DNA of 64,000 nt, taken from NCBI GenBank assembly GCA_029964075.1, contig CM057141.1:14694001-14758000 (forward strand). Direction: 5' to 3'. The translations under genes were made by a program, and so were the position numbers. This DNA comes from Patiria pectinifera (Eukaryota > Echinodermata > Asteroidea > Valvatida > Asterinidae). Of the stretch, positions 45,901 through 54,083 are shown one piece after another. The notes below the pieces were generated by a model, which saw nothing but the letters and a program-made list of their open reading frames with translations, had not been told where the DNA came from and made no database searches. The number at the start of each line of letters is the position of its first letter. Position 1 is the stretch's first letter.

Positions 45901-48900
45901 CATGCAACTTGGAAGTAACGCAAAAACGAGGAAACTCCAATCTTTACAAGACTTTGTAAGTGTGAACTGTAAAAATGAGGAAATCGGCTGACCCGAGGAA
46001 AAGTTGCATGTCTGAAAGCTGGAAATTGGTCTTTTTTGGTTACTTCCTAGGTGCATGCCTGCTTTTTTAAGGTCCCCATGTTTTTGTCATGCAGGCATGT
46101 GGAATAGGAGAAGTGCTGAAACGTGACCACAGTGTAGGCATTGTATCTTTACTCTGTGTCAAGTTTAGCTCAAACATAAATTCACTATCCCACTTGCGCT
46201 CGTGGAACACAAACAAAATCTGCATGTGTTTTTAATATGTCACAAAGCTAAAGTGGCATATATGGGGAAGTATAACCTGTTCCACTCAGGCTTATGGGGT
46301 GACTAAAAATAGACATTTGGAACTGAAACTCGAATAGGAATTTGTATGGAAATAGGATGTTAACTTGTTTAGAAATGGGACTGTGTATTAAAATAGGAAC
46401 CTGCACAGAAATAGGAAGCTATACAGAAAATGGATCTTACAGTGTACATAAAATCGTAAACAAAACTTACAGACCGTAAAATAGACAACTAACAGGAAAT
46501 GAGAAAGTTTCAAATGAAAATCCTCAAATCACTAACAAAATTTACACTTGTACTTGATATTAGGTTATACAGTGTACATGTAAATGACCAACTGTGAAAA
46601 AGGTATTAAACTGGTATGTACAGTAAAATCTCGATAACTCAAACTCTGATAACTCAAAACAACTGTAAAGTCAAACATAGAATCCATTCCCTTCAGTTGT
46701 ATAACAATGATATACAACCCTGCTTAACTCAAAACTCTGCTTCAGTCAAATTTTGAACGTGTTCCCTTTGGGTTTGACTTATCGAGATTTCACTGTATTT
46801 GTCAATTGTTAGTTTTCTTTTGTTGGCACAGATGTGTTGACCATCTATGTTGATTATTTTTGCATTATATTAGGTAAGGCCAAGCAAGTTCCTGAGCCGA
46901 CACCAATTGACTTTACAAGAGTGACAGTTAATGACATCTTCCATAAACTTGTGAGTAGTCGTCCAAACATTTTAAAACCTCATCATTCGTATAATCTTTT
47001 ATTCTCTCGGCTTTCCAGCCAGTTGCTAATGACCTGCCTTTTCTTGTGTTTCGTTGTTTTTGTGCTACCTGCAGGGTCCCCTTGCTATCTTTAATTCCAG
47101 AAACAACTGGTCAGCTCCTCGTATGGTTGACATCCAGCGGGGAGCTGAAGGCTTTGGCTTCACAGTGCGTGGTGACTCGCCCGTTATCGTCGCCAGTGTG
47201 GACCCGGGATATGTGGCTTCGGTAAGCTCAACCTTTATGTCAGCTCAAATTGTGTGACTAAGGAGTTCCAATTTTACAGAGAGAGATAGATAGAGTAACT
47301 AGCAAAAACAATAGGTCTCGTTCAAATGACGTCATTTCCTACAGACCATCCACGTGCATCGGCATTTTGAGCGTCAACTTCCATAACGCGCATCGGCTGC
47401 GTCGTATTTCGAACACATTTCGAGCAACAAGCGCGCTTGTTTGGACAATTTTCAACACTGCGCAATGCGTGCTAGATTGCGTAAAATACGCAGTTGCACT
47501 TCTCCTACAGAAATGGCCGTCATTGAGCGAGCCCTGTTGTACATCTGAGGGTCAAGTATCAGATCCAAATTAAGGACCATTAGAAATGATGGGCATAAGG
47601 GATGCAAATGCGGTTTCGGAAAAATGTAAATGATTACATTACCATTATGCGTGGTTATTTCAATTGGCCAAAATTTCTACATCTCAACAGTTTGCGAGTC
47701 GCAAATTGCCTATAGCGCATCTGATAAAATAACTATGCAAAATGTTGATTTCATTACATTTTTTTTCAAGTCGCATTTGTGTCTCGCATTTCTACACAAT
47801 TTGTAATGATCCCAGTTGCAGAAAATATAGGAATTGTCGCTGGTTTTCACCCAATTTAATCATACCAGGCTTTGTTCTTTCCTACTTTACAATGATAAAA
47901 ACTTGTTTCTGGTTGCGATCCTCACTGCTACATGAGACTCGAACAGGCCAGCCGACCCTGGCAAGCTCGATGGTCAAGTGGTCAGACGTCTGTACGAGTA
48001 AAAGAAGGTTGTGGGTTCGAGTCCCGCCCGAGCAAACTCGTGAAGTTTTTCTCGCAAGCTCTCAGACAACACTGAGTGTATAGTGTTTATAAATACCAAA
48101 AAATGTACATTGGAAAAAAGCAAATCCTAAAATAAAATTAAAAAATTAAAAAAATTCAGGGTAAAAACCTTGGGAAGTCTATGTTTGGAATGTCAGTGGT
48201 ATTAACAGGGGTGTGAAATCTCCGCTATTTAGCGGATTTCCGCTTTTTTGTTCAGCGTGCCACATTTTGTTTTCCGCTTTTTTTCTTCCGATGGTCCAGA
48301 TTTCCCCCTGCTTTTTCCCCGCGCGTAAGCATTGATTTTATTTCCATTTATTTTATTTTCCGTCGCCGGCGCCGAACGCACGCGATCCGCTCTCTATAGG
48401 GTGCGTGCAAGCGATTATTCAATGTATATGTACATGTACATGTACATATACGTACATGTACATTGTACGTACGTGTGTACTATACGATGCCATGTGCATG
48501 CATTTTTCAGCTCGAAGCCGCGTGTGTACACAACGTGTAAACAGCATCCAGGGAACGAACAGTCATTGCGCTGTGATTGGCTGCAGATAAATATGAATAT
48601 TCACACATGCGCCATGAAGCGCGTTGGGACTCTTTGCGGCCGTTCCTGTGTCTATGCATGTAGTGACACGCGATGATCTCCACAATAACTCGCTGTAAAC
48701 ATCGTCTTGTTGCAAATATAAAGCCTTGAAATAAGACTAGTAAATTGTCGCCGCGCCGGTAGAGGGCATCATGCGGGGCAAAGTTCATGCGTGCATTTCA
48801 TTGCATGCACGCATCCTGCTGCGTATTTCGCTGCATGCTGATACGTACGTTAGTGTGTCGTTTCAAATGTTTCGAACGTATTTTGACATTATTAATTCCG

Positions 48901-50234
48901 CAAGATGTCAGTGCAACACAAATGTGTTATTATCCAAAGAGGTTCGGAGTTTGATACGGACATTGACAAGACCGATCCTCAGGTTACGAATCCGTGGAAA
49001 TGGATTTGGATGGAACACATGGTTAATGGGCAGAAATTAGGCGACTCGATCAGAAGCCGGAACACGCGATGACGATGTGCAGTACATGCAGTAAGGAGTT
49101 AAAATATGGAAAACGTGGTCGAATTTCCCAGTTTTCATATACAAGTTGGCCATTTAGGCAGTTTCAAGCCAATATGAAGGAAAATTTAACTTAAAAACAT
49201 GCATAAATTGCAAAACATTTTCGACCAATAGTTGGCCCAGGCATGCCAGGGGGACTTTAAAATGCACCGCAGAGCATCTACATTTCAACATTTTTCCGGG
49301 GCCCTTGGGCGGGCCCCGGACCCCACGCTGTAAGGGCTTCGCGCTTCGCGCTCGCAGGTTCGGTTATTTACAGGTTCAGCTATTTTCAGCTATTTTTTTT
49401 TTACTCCACTCACACCCCTGTATTAAAAACATAATATGCAACATCTCTGTGCAACTGATCATGTTGGTATTGGACATGCAGTTGCCTTTGTGATGACACA
49501 ATGTCACCATTTTAAATATTTAAACAGCGAACAAAAATGTAACTAACAAAATCGTAAAGAGTTACTTAGCAACAGTATTGCATTTTCAATTTGCGAAAAC
49601 AGTGTGAAATGTATTAGCAAATGTATTATCTAAACATGATGCGTTTTCAGAGTAAACTGAATATTTACTGATAACATTTTTTAACTCCTAACAGGCAAGT
49701 GGTGTAAAAGAGGGTGATTTTATTGTCGGGGTGAATGACCAGAGCATGAAGTGGGCCAAGCACGGTGAAGTGGTCAAGGAGATCCTGGGCTCCCAGCGTC
49801 TCCGCATCGAGCTGGTCACCCCACTGGGTAAGGGTGTCCTTCACCCCCAGGACAAACGTCGACTCAATTCCAGCGACTCGGCCGGCTCCAGTCAGACTGA
49901 TATGAACGGCTCTGTCACATCCGGGTCTTCCACTAAGGACCGTCGCCAACCGTCGCCCAAGAAGAGTGCCAAGGACGTCCCAGACGGGTCCAGGAGCCTG
50001 GGTCGTGGCAAGAGCCCTGGTCGAGCCAAGAGCCCCGGACGGATGAAAGGCCCCGAGAGTATCAACAATCTTGGCAGTAAGAGTCTTCCACGAAGTGCGA
50101 CGGTCAACGCGAATGGCAGCTCAGGGACGGGCAAGAAGAAGGAACGTGGTCACAAAGGAAAGGGATCCTCCTCAGAGAAGGAAGGAGTCAAGAAAGCCAG
50201 AGGGGTGTTGAACAGTAAAGCAGGTCTGTGGTAG
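21905..50234 (+). CDS. RHPN2: Rhophilin (HR1-BRO1-PDZ Rho-GTPase binding protein), 12 exons, 718 aa
   Basis: Exons: 21905-21964, 22992-23107, 35848-36052, 37686-37763, 40810-40934, 41395-41653, 43089-43184, 44335-44488, 45315-45614, 46874-46950, 47075-47221, 49695-50234. All introns are GT-AG with matching phases. HR1/REM domain (about aa 22-100: [30 protein letters not shown]) binds GTP-Rho in vertebrate rhophilins. BRO1 domain about 108-465 ([51 protein letters not shown]). PDZ about 505-583 with a GFGF carboxylate-binding loop. The last 135 residues are a basic Ser/Pro-rich tail with [18 protein letters not shown]. Human RHPN2 is 686 aa and RHPN1 670 aa. One invertebrate gene probably corresponds to both. 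Rhophilins act as cytoplasmic scaffolds linking Rho to the actin cytoskeleton. Confidence 0.97.
22076..22152. mobile_element. Perfect 33-bp-arm hairpin
   Basis: TAGTCCGAGTAACTTGGACC... is followed after about 11 bp by its exact complement ending GGTCCAAGTTACTCGGACTA. It is a minimal palindromic element in rhophilin intron 1. Confidence 0.75.
22992..23107 (+). CDS. RHPN2: Rhophilin exon 2 (HR1 domain)
   Basis: Encodes [20 protein letters not shown] and [18 protein letters not shown], the N-terminal half of the HR1 coiled coil. Ends with two bases of the next Lys codon at GTAAGT. Confidence 0.96.
23197..23335. mobile_element. MITE hairpin, TATTGAATGCTTTATCTCGT
   Basis: The left arm TATTGAATGCTTTATCTCGT and right arm ACGAGATGAAGCATTCAATA pair over about 45 bp (also AAACTAGCCTCCC). 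It lies in rhophilin intron 2, 90 bp after exon 2. Confidence 0.75.
25559..26169 (+). mobile_element. Non-autonomous element with CTCCNNAATCCT repeats, copy 2, interrupted
   Basis: Starts TTAACTCCCTAGGCATTTTT and ends at TTAGGGTTAA. Compared with the uninterrupted copy at 61786-62185, a 229-bp Harbinger-like MITE has inserted at 25668. Confidence 0.8.
25668..25896. mobile_element. PIF/Harbinger-like MITE (TTA duplication), copy 2, nested
   Basis: Starts GGCAAAAAAAAAATAGTTCT, ends AGAACTATTTTTTTGTTTTG then GCC. It is flanked by TTA at 25665-25667 and 25897-25899. The empty site survives in the copy near 61896 (CTGTTATTTC), which confirms the 3-bp duplication. Confidence 0.85.
26321..29034. 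mobile_element. Novel-looking 2.7-kb element with 17-bp inverted termini and 12 CATGTCGGACGGAA motifs
   Basis: The left end GGGCATGTTTCAAAAGT (26321-26337) and right end ACTTTTGAAACATGCCC (29018-29034) are exact complements. ACAA lies next to both ends, a possible 4-bp target duplication. The motif CATGTCGGACGGAA(T) occurs at 26346, 26510, 26701, 26720, 28281, 28487 and 28655 on plus, and with its end at 26893, 26912, 28466, 28486 and 28854 on minus. The two at 28473-28500 form a perfect 28-bp palindrome. The motif-free middle (about 27100-28000) has G-runs and may be a nested insertion. No ORF has a recognisable domain. It lies in rhophilin intron 2. Confidence 0.75.
29035..29929. other. Rhophilin intron 2, no gene
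   Basis: AT-rich, no conserved frame. A small hairpin (GACTACACAATATC and its complement) lies at about 29775-29807. Confidence 0.5.
29930..30235 (+). mobile_element. tRNA-derived SINE (family B) with a second tail upstream
   Basis: A box TGGTCGAGTGG (30079-30089) and exact B box GGTTCGAGTCC (30123-30133) are followed by the family tail CACACTGAGTATACAGTGTT and GTCGGTGAAGGGCAAAAACC. The same tail also precedes the unit at 29933-29975, suggesting a head-to-tail pair with one lost head. Confidence 0.85.
31320..31680 (+). mobile_element. tRNA-derived SINE (family B), tandem duplication of about 170 bp
   Basis: CCTCCAATCTCAGTAATCCA... through GTGGAGGGCAAA occurs at 31352-31512 and again at 31520-31678, with only a few differences. 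Each carries a B box GGTTCAAGTCC and the tail ACTGAGTATACAGCGCTT. Confidence 0.8.
31681..33283. other. Rhophilin intron 2, no gene
   Basis: AT-rich sequence with short, unconserved open frames on both strands. I see no domain, RNA gene or clear repeat. Confidence 0.5.
33284..33661. mobile_element. MITE, AGTCTCCGGTTTCTGGTAT family, copy 1
   Basis: The ends AAAAAGTCTCCGGTTTCTGG and CCAGAAACCGGAGACTTTTT are complementary, with GGCC at the outer edges. Copies at 39360-39709 and 53723-54083. Confidence 0.8.
34188..34290. repeat. TACATG microsatellite
   Basis: About sixteen near-perfect copies of the hexamer TACATG, a self-complementary repeat. Shorter runs of the same hexamer are scattered over the whole window. 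Confidence 0.95.
35630..35780. repeat. Short hairpin repeat, GGCATGCAACTTTTCCTCGG, copy 1
   Basis: AGGCATGCAACTTTTCCTCG...CCAGTTGCATG: the ends pair, with GAGGAAA words inside. Copies at 45892-46020 and 56518-56670. It lies just 5' of rhophilin exon 3. Confidence 0.55.
35848..36052 (+). CDS. RHPN2: Rhophilin exon 3 (HR1 end, BRO1 start)
   Basis: Encodes [20 protein letters not shown] through [20 protein letters not shown]. It follows a 12.7-kb intron. Confidence 0.97.
36560..36815. repeat. Repeat made of GTTGGATTCTGTTGG words
   Basis: Words such as GAATCCAACAGAATCCAACT and GTTGGATTCTGTTGGATC occur in both orientations, with further variants between them. This is probably a decayed MITE in rhophilin intron 3; a related segment is near 60800-60930. 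Confidence 0.5.
37474..37632 (+). repeat. Tandem duplication of about 78 bp
   Basis: CATGTTGAAGATTTTTGAAA...CATTCATAATTTA occurs twice in direct orientation with a 7-bp difference. It ends about 50 bp before rhophilin exon 4. Confidence 0.85.
37686..37763 (+). CDS. RHPN2: Rhophilin exon 4 (BRO1)
   Basis: Encodes [20 protein letters not shown] and FMDLRQ, 26 codons in phase 0. Confidence 0.97.
38025..38433. mobile_element. MITE, GGGCAATTCCACGG family, copy 1
   Basis: Long inverted arms: GGGCAATTCCACGGTTACTC and, at the right, GAGTAACCGTGG. The centre pairs around 38214-38240 (TCACGTTACATTTTCGTAAC). It lies in rhophilin intron 4. Confidence 0.8.
39360..39709. mobile_element. MITE, AGTCTCCGGTTTCTGGTAT family, copy 2 (TAA duplication)
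   Basis: Begins GGCCCCCAAAAAAGTCTCCG and ends CCGGAGCCTTTTTTGGGGGG then CC. Flanked by TAA at 39357-39359 and 39710-39712, as expected for PIF/Harbinger. Confidence 0.85.
39787..40240. mobile_element. TTAA-type MITE with AGGGAA...TTCCCT ends, copy 2
   Basis: TTAA then AGGGAATATACAACATTTGT at the left; GCAAATGTTGTACATGTATA then TTCCCT and TTAA at the right. It is shorter than the 50429 and 55441 copies and lacks the palindromic core. Confidence 0.82.
40272..40427. mobile_element. Pogo/Tc1-like MITE (TA duplication), copy 1
   Basis: CAGTCGAATTCTGGTTATAA at the left and GTATTAACGAGACTCGACTG at the right, flanked by TA on both sides. CAGT(C)RAA...TATAAC termini are typical of pogo/Tigger-type elements. 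Confidence 0.75.
40810..40934 (+). CDS. RHPN2: Rhophilin exon 5 (BRO1)
   Basis: Encodes [20 protein letters not shown] and [20 protein letters not shown]; Trp is split across the junction. Confidence 0.96.
41395..41653 (+). CDS. RHPN2: Rhophilin exon 6 (BRO1)
   Basis: Encodes [20 protein letters not shown], the [14 protein letters not shown] core helix and [17 protein letters not shown]. Confidence 0.97.
41810..41930 (+). mobile_element. tRNA-derived SINE (family B), 5'-truncated fragment
   Basis: B box GGTTCGAGTCC with the downstream family body (CCCACCTGAGTGGACATTGG) and GAAGGGCAAAACC tail. No A box. Confidence 0.6.
41960..43088. other. Rhophilin intron 6, no gene
   Basis: No conserved frame or RNA. 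The T-rich run at 42395-42460 gives a low-complexity open frame that I do not treat as coding. Confidence 0.5.
43089..43184 (+). CDS. RHPN2: Rhophilin exon 7 (BRO1)
   Basis: Encodes [20 protein letters not shown] and [12 protein letters not shown], corresponding to human 'AQAQESVFEK'. Confidence 0.95.
43307..43789. mobile_element. Near-perfect 483-bp palindromic element bounded by TTAA
   Basis: TTAA then AGAGGTTGTGGAATGCTTGA at the left; TCGAGCATTCCACAACCTCT then TTAA at the right. The arms pair for about 225 bp around a centre near 43545 (GATGCACAGTAGCATAC). It sits beside a CTG trinucleotide run in rhophilin intron 7. A TTAA target suggests piggyBac or Kolobok mobilisation. Confidence 0.88.
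44335..44488 (+). CDS. RHPN2: Rhophilin exon 8 (BRO1)
   Basis: Encodes [20 protein letters not shown] and [20 protein letters not shown], the conserved 'PYSW.sL..vKa.hy.a..Hy' block. Confidence 0.97.
44545..44770 (+). mobile_element. tRNA-derived SINE (family A), diverged
   Basis: Contains TCCTAAGCGGTTATCTCGCA (A-box-like), GGACTCATGTGAGATGGTAT, a B-box-like GGCTCAAACCC and the family body GTCCCTGGGCAAGACACTCT, then an (AATAAT)-like tail. Confidence 0.6.
44789..45184. mobile_element. MITE, GGGCAATTCCACGG family, copy 2
   Basis: GGGCAATTCCACGGTTACTC at the left and AACCTCGGAATTGCCC at the right, flanked by ATAT on both sides, a possible 4-bp duplication. It lies in rhophilin intron 8, 130 bp before exon 9. 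Confidence 0.83.
45315..45614 (+). CDS. RHPN2: Rhophilin exon 9 (end of BRO1)
   Basis: Encodes [20 protein letters not shown], the [20 protein letters not shown] helix and the acidic [18 protein letters not shown]. Confidence 0.97.
45710..46290. mobile_element. MITE related to 13697-14075, with a nested hairpin repeat
   Basis: GATTGGTCTATCCATGGCAA matches the 13740 region, and CCCACTTGCGCTCGTGGAAC matches the 13950 region. Between them lies the GCATGCAACTT hairpin repeat (45892-46020), absent from the other copy. Confidence 0.5.
46621..46795. mobile_element. Pogo/Tc1-like MITE (TA duplication), copy 2
   Basis: CAGTAAAATCTCGATAACTC at the left and GACTTATCGAGATTTCACTG at the right, flanked by TA. 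It lies 78 bp before rhophilin exon 10. Confidence 0.8.
46874..46950 (+). CDS. RHPN2: Rhophilin exon 10 (linker)
   Basis: Encodes [20 protein letters not shown] and IFHKL, matching human 'LTVTDFFQKL'. Confidence 0.93.
47075..47221 (+). CDS. RHPN2: Rhophilin exon 11 (PDZ, first half)
   Basis: Encodes [20 protein letters not shown] and [24 protein letters not shown] is the ligand-binding loop of the PDZ domain. Confidence 0.96.
47930..48110 (+). mobile_element. tRNA-derived SINE (family B)
   Basis: A box TGGTCAAGTGG, B box GGTTCGAGTCC, then the CCCGAGCAAACTCGTGAAGT body and ACACTGAGTGTATAGTGTTT tail. Diverged from the 30066 copy. Confidence 0.78.
48209..49420. mobile_element. 1.2-kb element with CAGGGGTGTG / CACACCCCTG termini
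   Basis: The termini are complementary over 10-12 bp. TATTAA lies immediately outside both ends, consistent with a target duplication. CAGGGG-type ends are common in hAT elements, but hAT duplications are 8 bp, so the superfamily is open. The interior is CpG-rich relative to its surroundings and holds only short open frames. It lies in rhophilin intron 11. Confidence 0.6.
49695..50234 (+). CDS. RHPN2: Rhophilin exon 12 (PDZ second half, basic tail, stop)
   Basis: Encodes [20 protein letters not shown] and the rest of the PDZ, then a Ser/Lys/Pro-rich tail ending KAGLW. The base composition is markedly more GC-rich than the flanking intron. Confidence 0.96.
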   Translation, partial: ASGVKEGDFIVGVNDQSMKWAKHGEVVKEILGSQRLRIELVTPLGKGVLHPQDKRRLNSSDSAGSSQTDMNGSVTSGSSTKDRRQPSPKKSAKDVPDGSRSLGRGKSPGRAKSPGRMKGPESINNLGSKSLPRSATVNANGSSGTGKKKERGHKGKGSSSEKEGVKKARGVLNSKAGLW

Positions 50235-50397
50235 AAGTGATGACACCTCAATGGGCAGCCATGATGAGGATATGCACTAGCACTGCAGAAGACTTGAGGG
50301 ATATCACATAAAAAATACCAGACCTCTTGATCCCCATTTTACCTCACAAGTTTACTTATTATTTTTTAGATTGAAAATCTATGCACAATTTTATTCT

Positions 50398-50403
50398 AAT
50401 AAA
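50398..50403 (+). terminator. RHPN2: Candidate rhophilin polyadenylation signal AATAAA
   Basis: First AATAAA after the stop, 164 bp downstream, followed by T/GT-rich sequence. Distal AATAAA signals also exist (for example near 55238), so longer 3' UTRs are possible. Confidence 0.5.
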
Positions 50404-50428
50404 CTTGTTATTTTATTTGTACATTTAA

Positions 50429-50954
50429 TTTAAAGGGAAGATACAACATTTGCAAACATTAAAAAAACGAAATGATCAAATTATCACGAAACATCTTACT
50501 GGATTGTTAGGGAATGACATTCTAAAGCACCCTGTCAAATCGTGGCTCCTGGTGTGCTGACATTTTCAAGAAAAATTGTATTTTTTTCAACGCTGGTCGG
50601 CTGACCAGCATTGGAGAAAACTGGCTTTTTTTCAAAAACTGTTCTTAATTTTTCATAATTAGTTTTTCGCATTTTCTTTGCAATTGATTACAAACCTGTG
50701 AAGGGGTACAAGCCTGCCGGACTGATTCTCTGACCTTACAATTCCCCAAAGTCCACCAACTGCTCCGTTTCATCTTAAGTGGGGTCAGGGAACCAGACTA
50801 CAAGAACATGATGTTTTTCTTGGTTTTTCCAGCATCTTCAAGCCCAAAACGTGAAACAAGTCAGTTTAACAATATTTGCTTTAAAATTCTAATCCCCCAA
50901 ATCCATTTAGTTCTAAAATTTGTAGCAAGAGCAAATGTTGTACATTCCCTTTAA
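50429..50954. mobile_element. TTAA-type MITE with AGGGAA...TTCCCT ends, copy 3
   Basis: TTTAAAGGGAAGATACAACA at the left; ATGTTGTACATTCCCTTTAA at the right. Core CGCTGGTCGGCTGACCAGC. It starts 26 bp after the rhophilin AATAAA. Confidence 0.85.
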
Positions 50955-51079
50955 CCACAATCTAATTTTTTAAAGTTGGCTTTCATTTTAAATTCACCTT
51001 AATATGTTTTGTTCTGAACACGGAACAATCCAATTGAGTGTCTGGATTTGTAGGAATTTACAGAGAACAATTCTTCGCA

Positions 51080-51386
51080 CAGTTCTTGGTTCTTGGTTGG
51101 TTCTTCTCCTAAATACTCCACGTGGGAGTTTATACAGGAGGCCAGAAACACCGGGGCAAACCCCTTCTCTTAGCGATAAGTGTTTACTGGGTTCTTTTAC
51201 GTGCATTTATGCAACACACGGGACCTACGGCTTAACGTCCCATCCGAAGGACGAAGCAATAATGGTTAAGTGCTTTGCTTAAGGGCACAAGTGTCCACCC
51301 GGCGGGCTCGAACCCACGTCACTGTTGCCTCTGAAACACCAGAGCATGAGTCCGGTGCTCTTAACCGCTAGGCCATGACACTCCAT
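51080..51386 (-). mobile_element. tRNA-Leu-like SINE (family A), well preserved
   Basis: The minus strand reads GGAGTGTCATGGCCTAGCGG then TTAAGAGCACCGGACTCATG: A box TGGCCTAGCGG, B box GGTTCGAGCCC. The body matches the family (TTAAGCAAAGCACTTAACCA). The head resembles a tRNA with a long variable arm, such as tRNA-Leu. Confidence 0.82.
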
Positions 51387-51389
51387 AGT

Positions 51390-53722
51390 TGGTGGGAATC
51401 ACTTTTTCCCACAAATTCTAAAGATCTTTCAATGAAGAGACGCCCGTGGAACTCAAATGGTACACATACCAACAAAGTTAGCATCTTTCCTACTGCAGAG
51501 CACGAAGTATTTTGAGCAGAAAGAGGGAGGTGCATTTTCAAGCAATATTGTGAGGAGTTGGAATGACCAAATTTTAGATTATCACAACTCAGTCCAATTT
51601 GTCCATGGATTCTTAAAGTTTTTTTTTCTAAAAATGTAGTAAAAAATGAGCGTCGGTCGTTTTTAAACACACTCCCCAGCAGATTTTAGTGAATTTTTAA
51701 AAAATCAATTGCCTCTGAAAATGTTTCAATTTTATCGTACAATGTACCATGATTGGAAGTTGATAACAAGTTTTACATGTTCTTAAAAGTTTTAAAAGCA
51801 TTAATTTCCAAAAACTGAAAAATCACAAAAAAATTCCTCATAAAAAGTCATGGGCACAATTATGAAATATAGGGCATGTCAAAATTAACCGGACTTATCA
51901 AACTGGTTTTTTTTTTTTATTATCATGCCATTGCATGGTGCTATTGTATCATGATCTTATTTTGGAAAAACAATGCATGGTGAATCTATTTGTAAAATGT
52001 TTAATTTGAATCTGTTTAAAAGGCAGTTTTTTTTCAGTAAAGACTCTGGCCTCCATCATCAATTTCTTCCCAAACTTAGAGGATTAAATTAAGCTTTTGA
52101 TGTCATGCCTACATAAAGCCATTCTTTTTTAATTTTATTATAATTGGGAGTTTGACTTTTTATATTGGTTTGTTCTTCAGAGGCTGAAAACTGTTCCATA
52201 TTTGCGTAAACGATCACTAAAAGGAAGAGACAAGTTTCTTTCTGCAAAAACGTAGAAATCTCGTTGACTGCACATGTATTTGAACCCTTTTAGAAACCAT
52301 CATTTTAACATAACCATTTCCATATCCTATATGAGTTTGATTGTACAGAATACCTTTTTCATTTTTCAGGAATAATAAGCGCAACTTAAGTTGAAAAGGA
52401 ACATTTTCAAGTTTGTAAATTGATCTCTGAACCATGACTCTTGTTATGTTACAATTAAATGTGTATTCAGCATGAAATAGACATAATAATTGTTTTTAAA
52501 ATCACAACCACACAGATAAAAAAAATTGTGGCATTCTAAGATAAAAAACTTAAACATTAGTTTGACCTCTCAAATTGGAGAATTTGAACTTGGTGAATTG
52601 ATATGAGGTTTGTGACTGCTAAAAGCATGTTGTTACTGGCTTTTTGTGAATGCTCAAAGGTTTAAAGACAATAGAAAAAGCATGACCTATCATGGGTAAA
52701 ACAAAGAGGTATGCATTGCTTCCAAAGTGTATAATCAAGAGTCCACTGCAGTGGGTAAAATCTCCAAAAAGTCCATCTGGTGATTTTTTTTTTTATATCT
52801 GAATCTGGTTTTTGATTTGTGTACTTATATGTATTCATTACTCTTCAAAACTTATATTAGACCATTTATGATTGTTAGGCGCTGATACCGAGGGCTGAAA
52901 AGTTGTTGTCTAGAACAGGATCTGTTCTTCATGAATTCAGTATTAAATTTGTACATACCGGAACATTGGCAAATATTTTATAGGTTATTTTTGACGCGAT
53001 ATTTTGTAAGAAACATTTTAGAAGAAAAGAAATTGCTGTTGGATGTTTGGCATTGACGGCTCTTCAACATTTAAAACATTATTGTACATTGTCTAAAGTT
53101 TCCTTAAAATTCCAATGTATGAAATAATTGTATTTTCTGTACGTGTAGACTTCAAAGCATGCTCAATGTTTTTCGGCAGTCCGTCACAAATTTAGAATTG
53201 GAGAGCGTTCTCAAAACTTGCTGTAGAACTGAAGAAAAAAAATGCACTCATCAGAAAGTTGTTTAAACAGTGCACATTTAGAAAATTAAGACTTTTTTAC
53301 GTTTGAATGAATGTGGCCAATATTGCAACAGATCACTATTCTACAGCTTCCTTTTGCTGTTGTTGTTTCGTGCGTGTTCAATGCATCAAGCTTGTTTTCC
53401 AATGCAGCCATAGATGTTTGATGTGCTACAGCAACAAAGTCATTAAGTGTTTTGATATCGACTGTCTTACTCAAAATGGCTTGCAGTGATGTGTTTGCAA
53501 AACTTGTGCAGTCTGTAAATGTGCATCACTAAAAATAAACAATTGTACTACGTTTTTGTATATTTAGCATGTTTATGATTTGAGGCTTGTTGAACACAAA
53601 AGTTATGTAAAATGTTAGAGGATAGTAACACACATGTTCTTGGGCATTTCTATTCTTATAGTAAGTTTATTCTTCATTTATAGCGATCTAATGGCTATCT
53701 AACCAATTTTCCTCAATGGCTA
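51390..53722. other. Intergenic, no gene seen
   Basis: AT-rich, with only short open frames lacking conservation. It could include distal rhophilin 3' UTR. Confidence 0.5.
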
Positions 53723-54083
53723 AGACCCAAAAAAAAGTCTCCGGTTTCTGGTATGCGCACGTGTCGCTGTAGCCATGCGCGTCAGCAAAATGAAAAAGTT
53801 TTTTTTCAATGTAAGATGATGTCTCAAAACCGCCAAACTCACTGGTTTGACTGGAATCCTGCTGCTGCACAATTTTAACATGTTTTTAGATGGGGTTACG
53901 ATCGAGTATAAGCTTTATGTGGCCTCTCTGGACTCCCATATATTTGCACTGAATTCAGTCGGGCACCATTTGTAGTCATCAGCCGACATTTGAAGAAAAA
54001 AAAAACGTCAAAAAAAAAGCCGCGTCGCCGCACCACTTTTGGGGCAAGCTCCATACCAGAAACCGGAGACTTTTTTGGGGGGC
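53723..54083. mobile_element. MITE, AGTCTCCGGTTTCTGGTAT family, copy 3 (inverted)
   Basis: GACCCAAAAAAAAGTCTCCG at the left and CCGGAGACTTTTTTGGGGGG at the right. The interior is in the opposite orientation to copies 1 and 2. Confidence 0.8.

Noticed and set aside
48771-49040. 89-codon open frame in the 1.2-kb element
   Set aside because: No domain or transposase motif; short for any known transposase.
51302-51386. tRNA-Leu gene on the minus strand
   Set aside because: Attached to the family A SINE body; other copies with the same body occur in the window.
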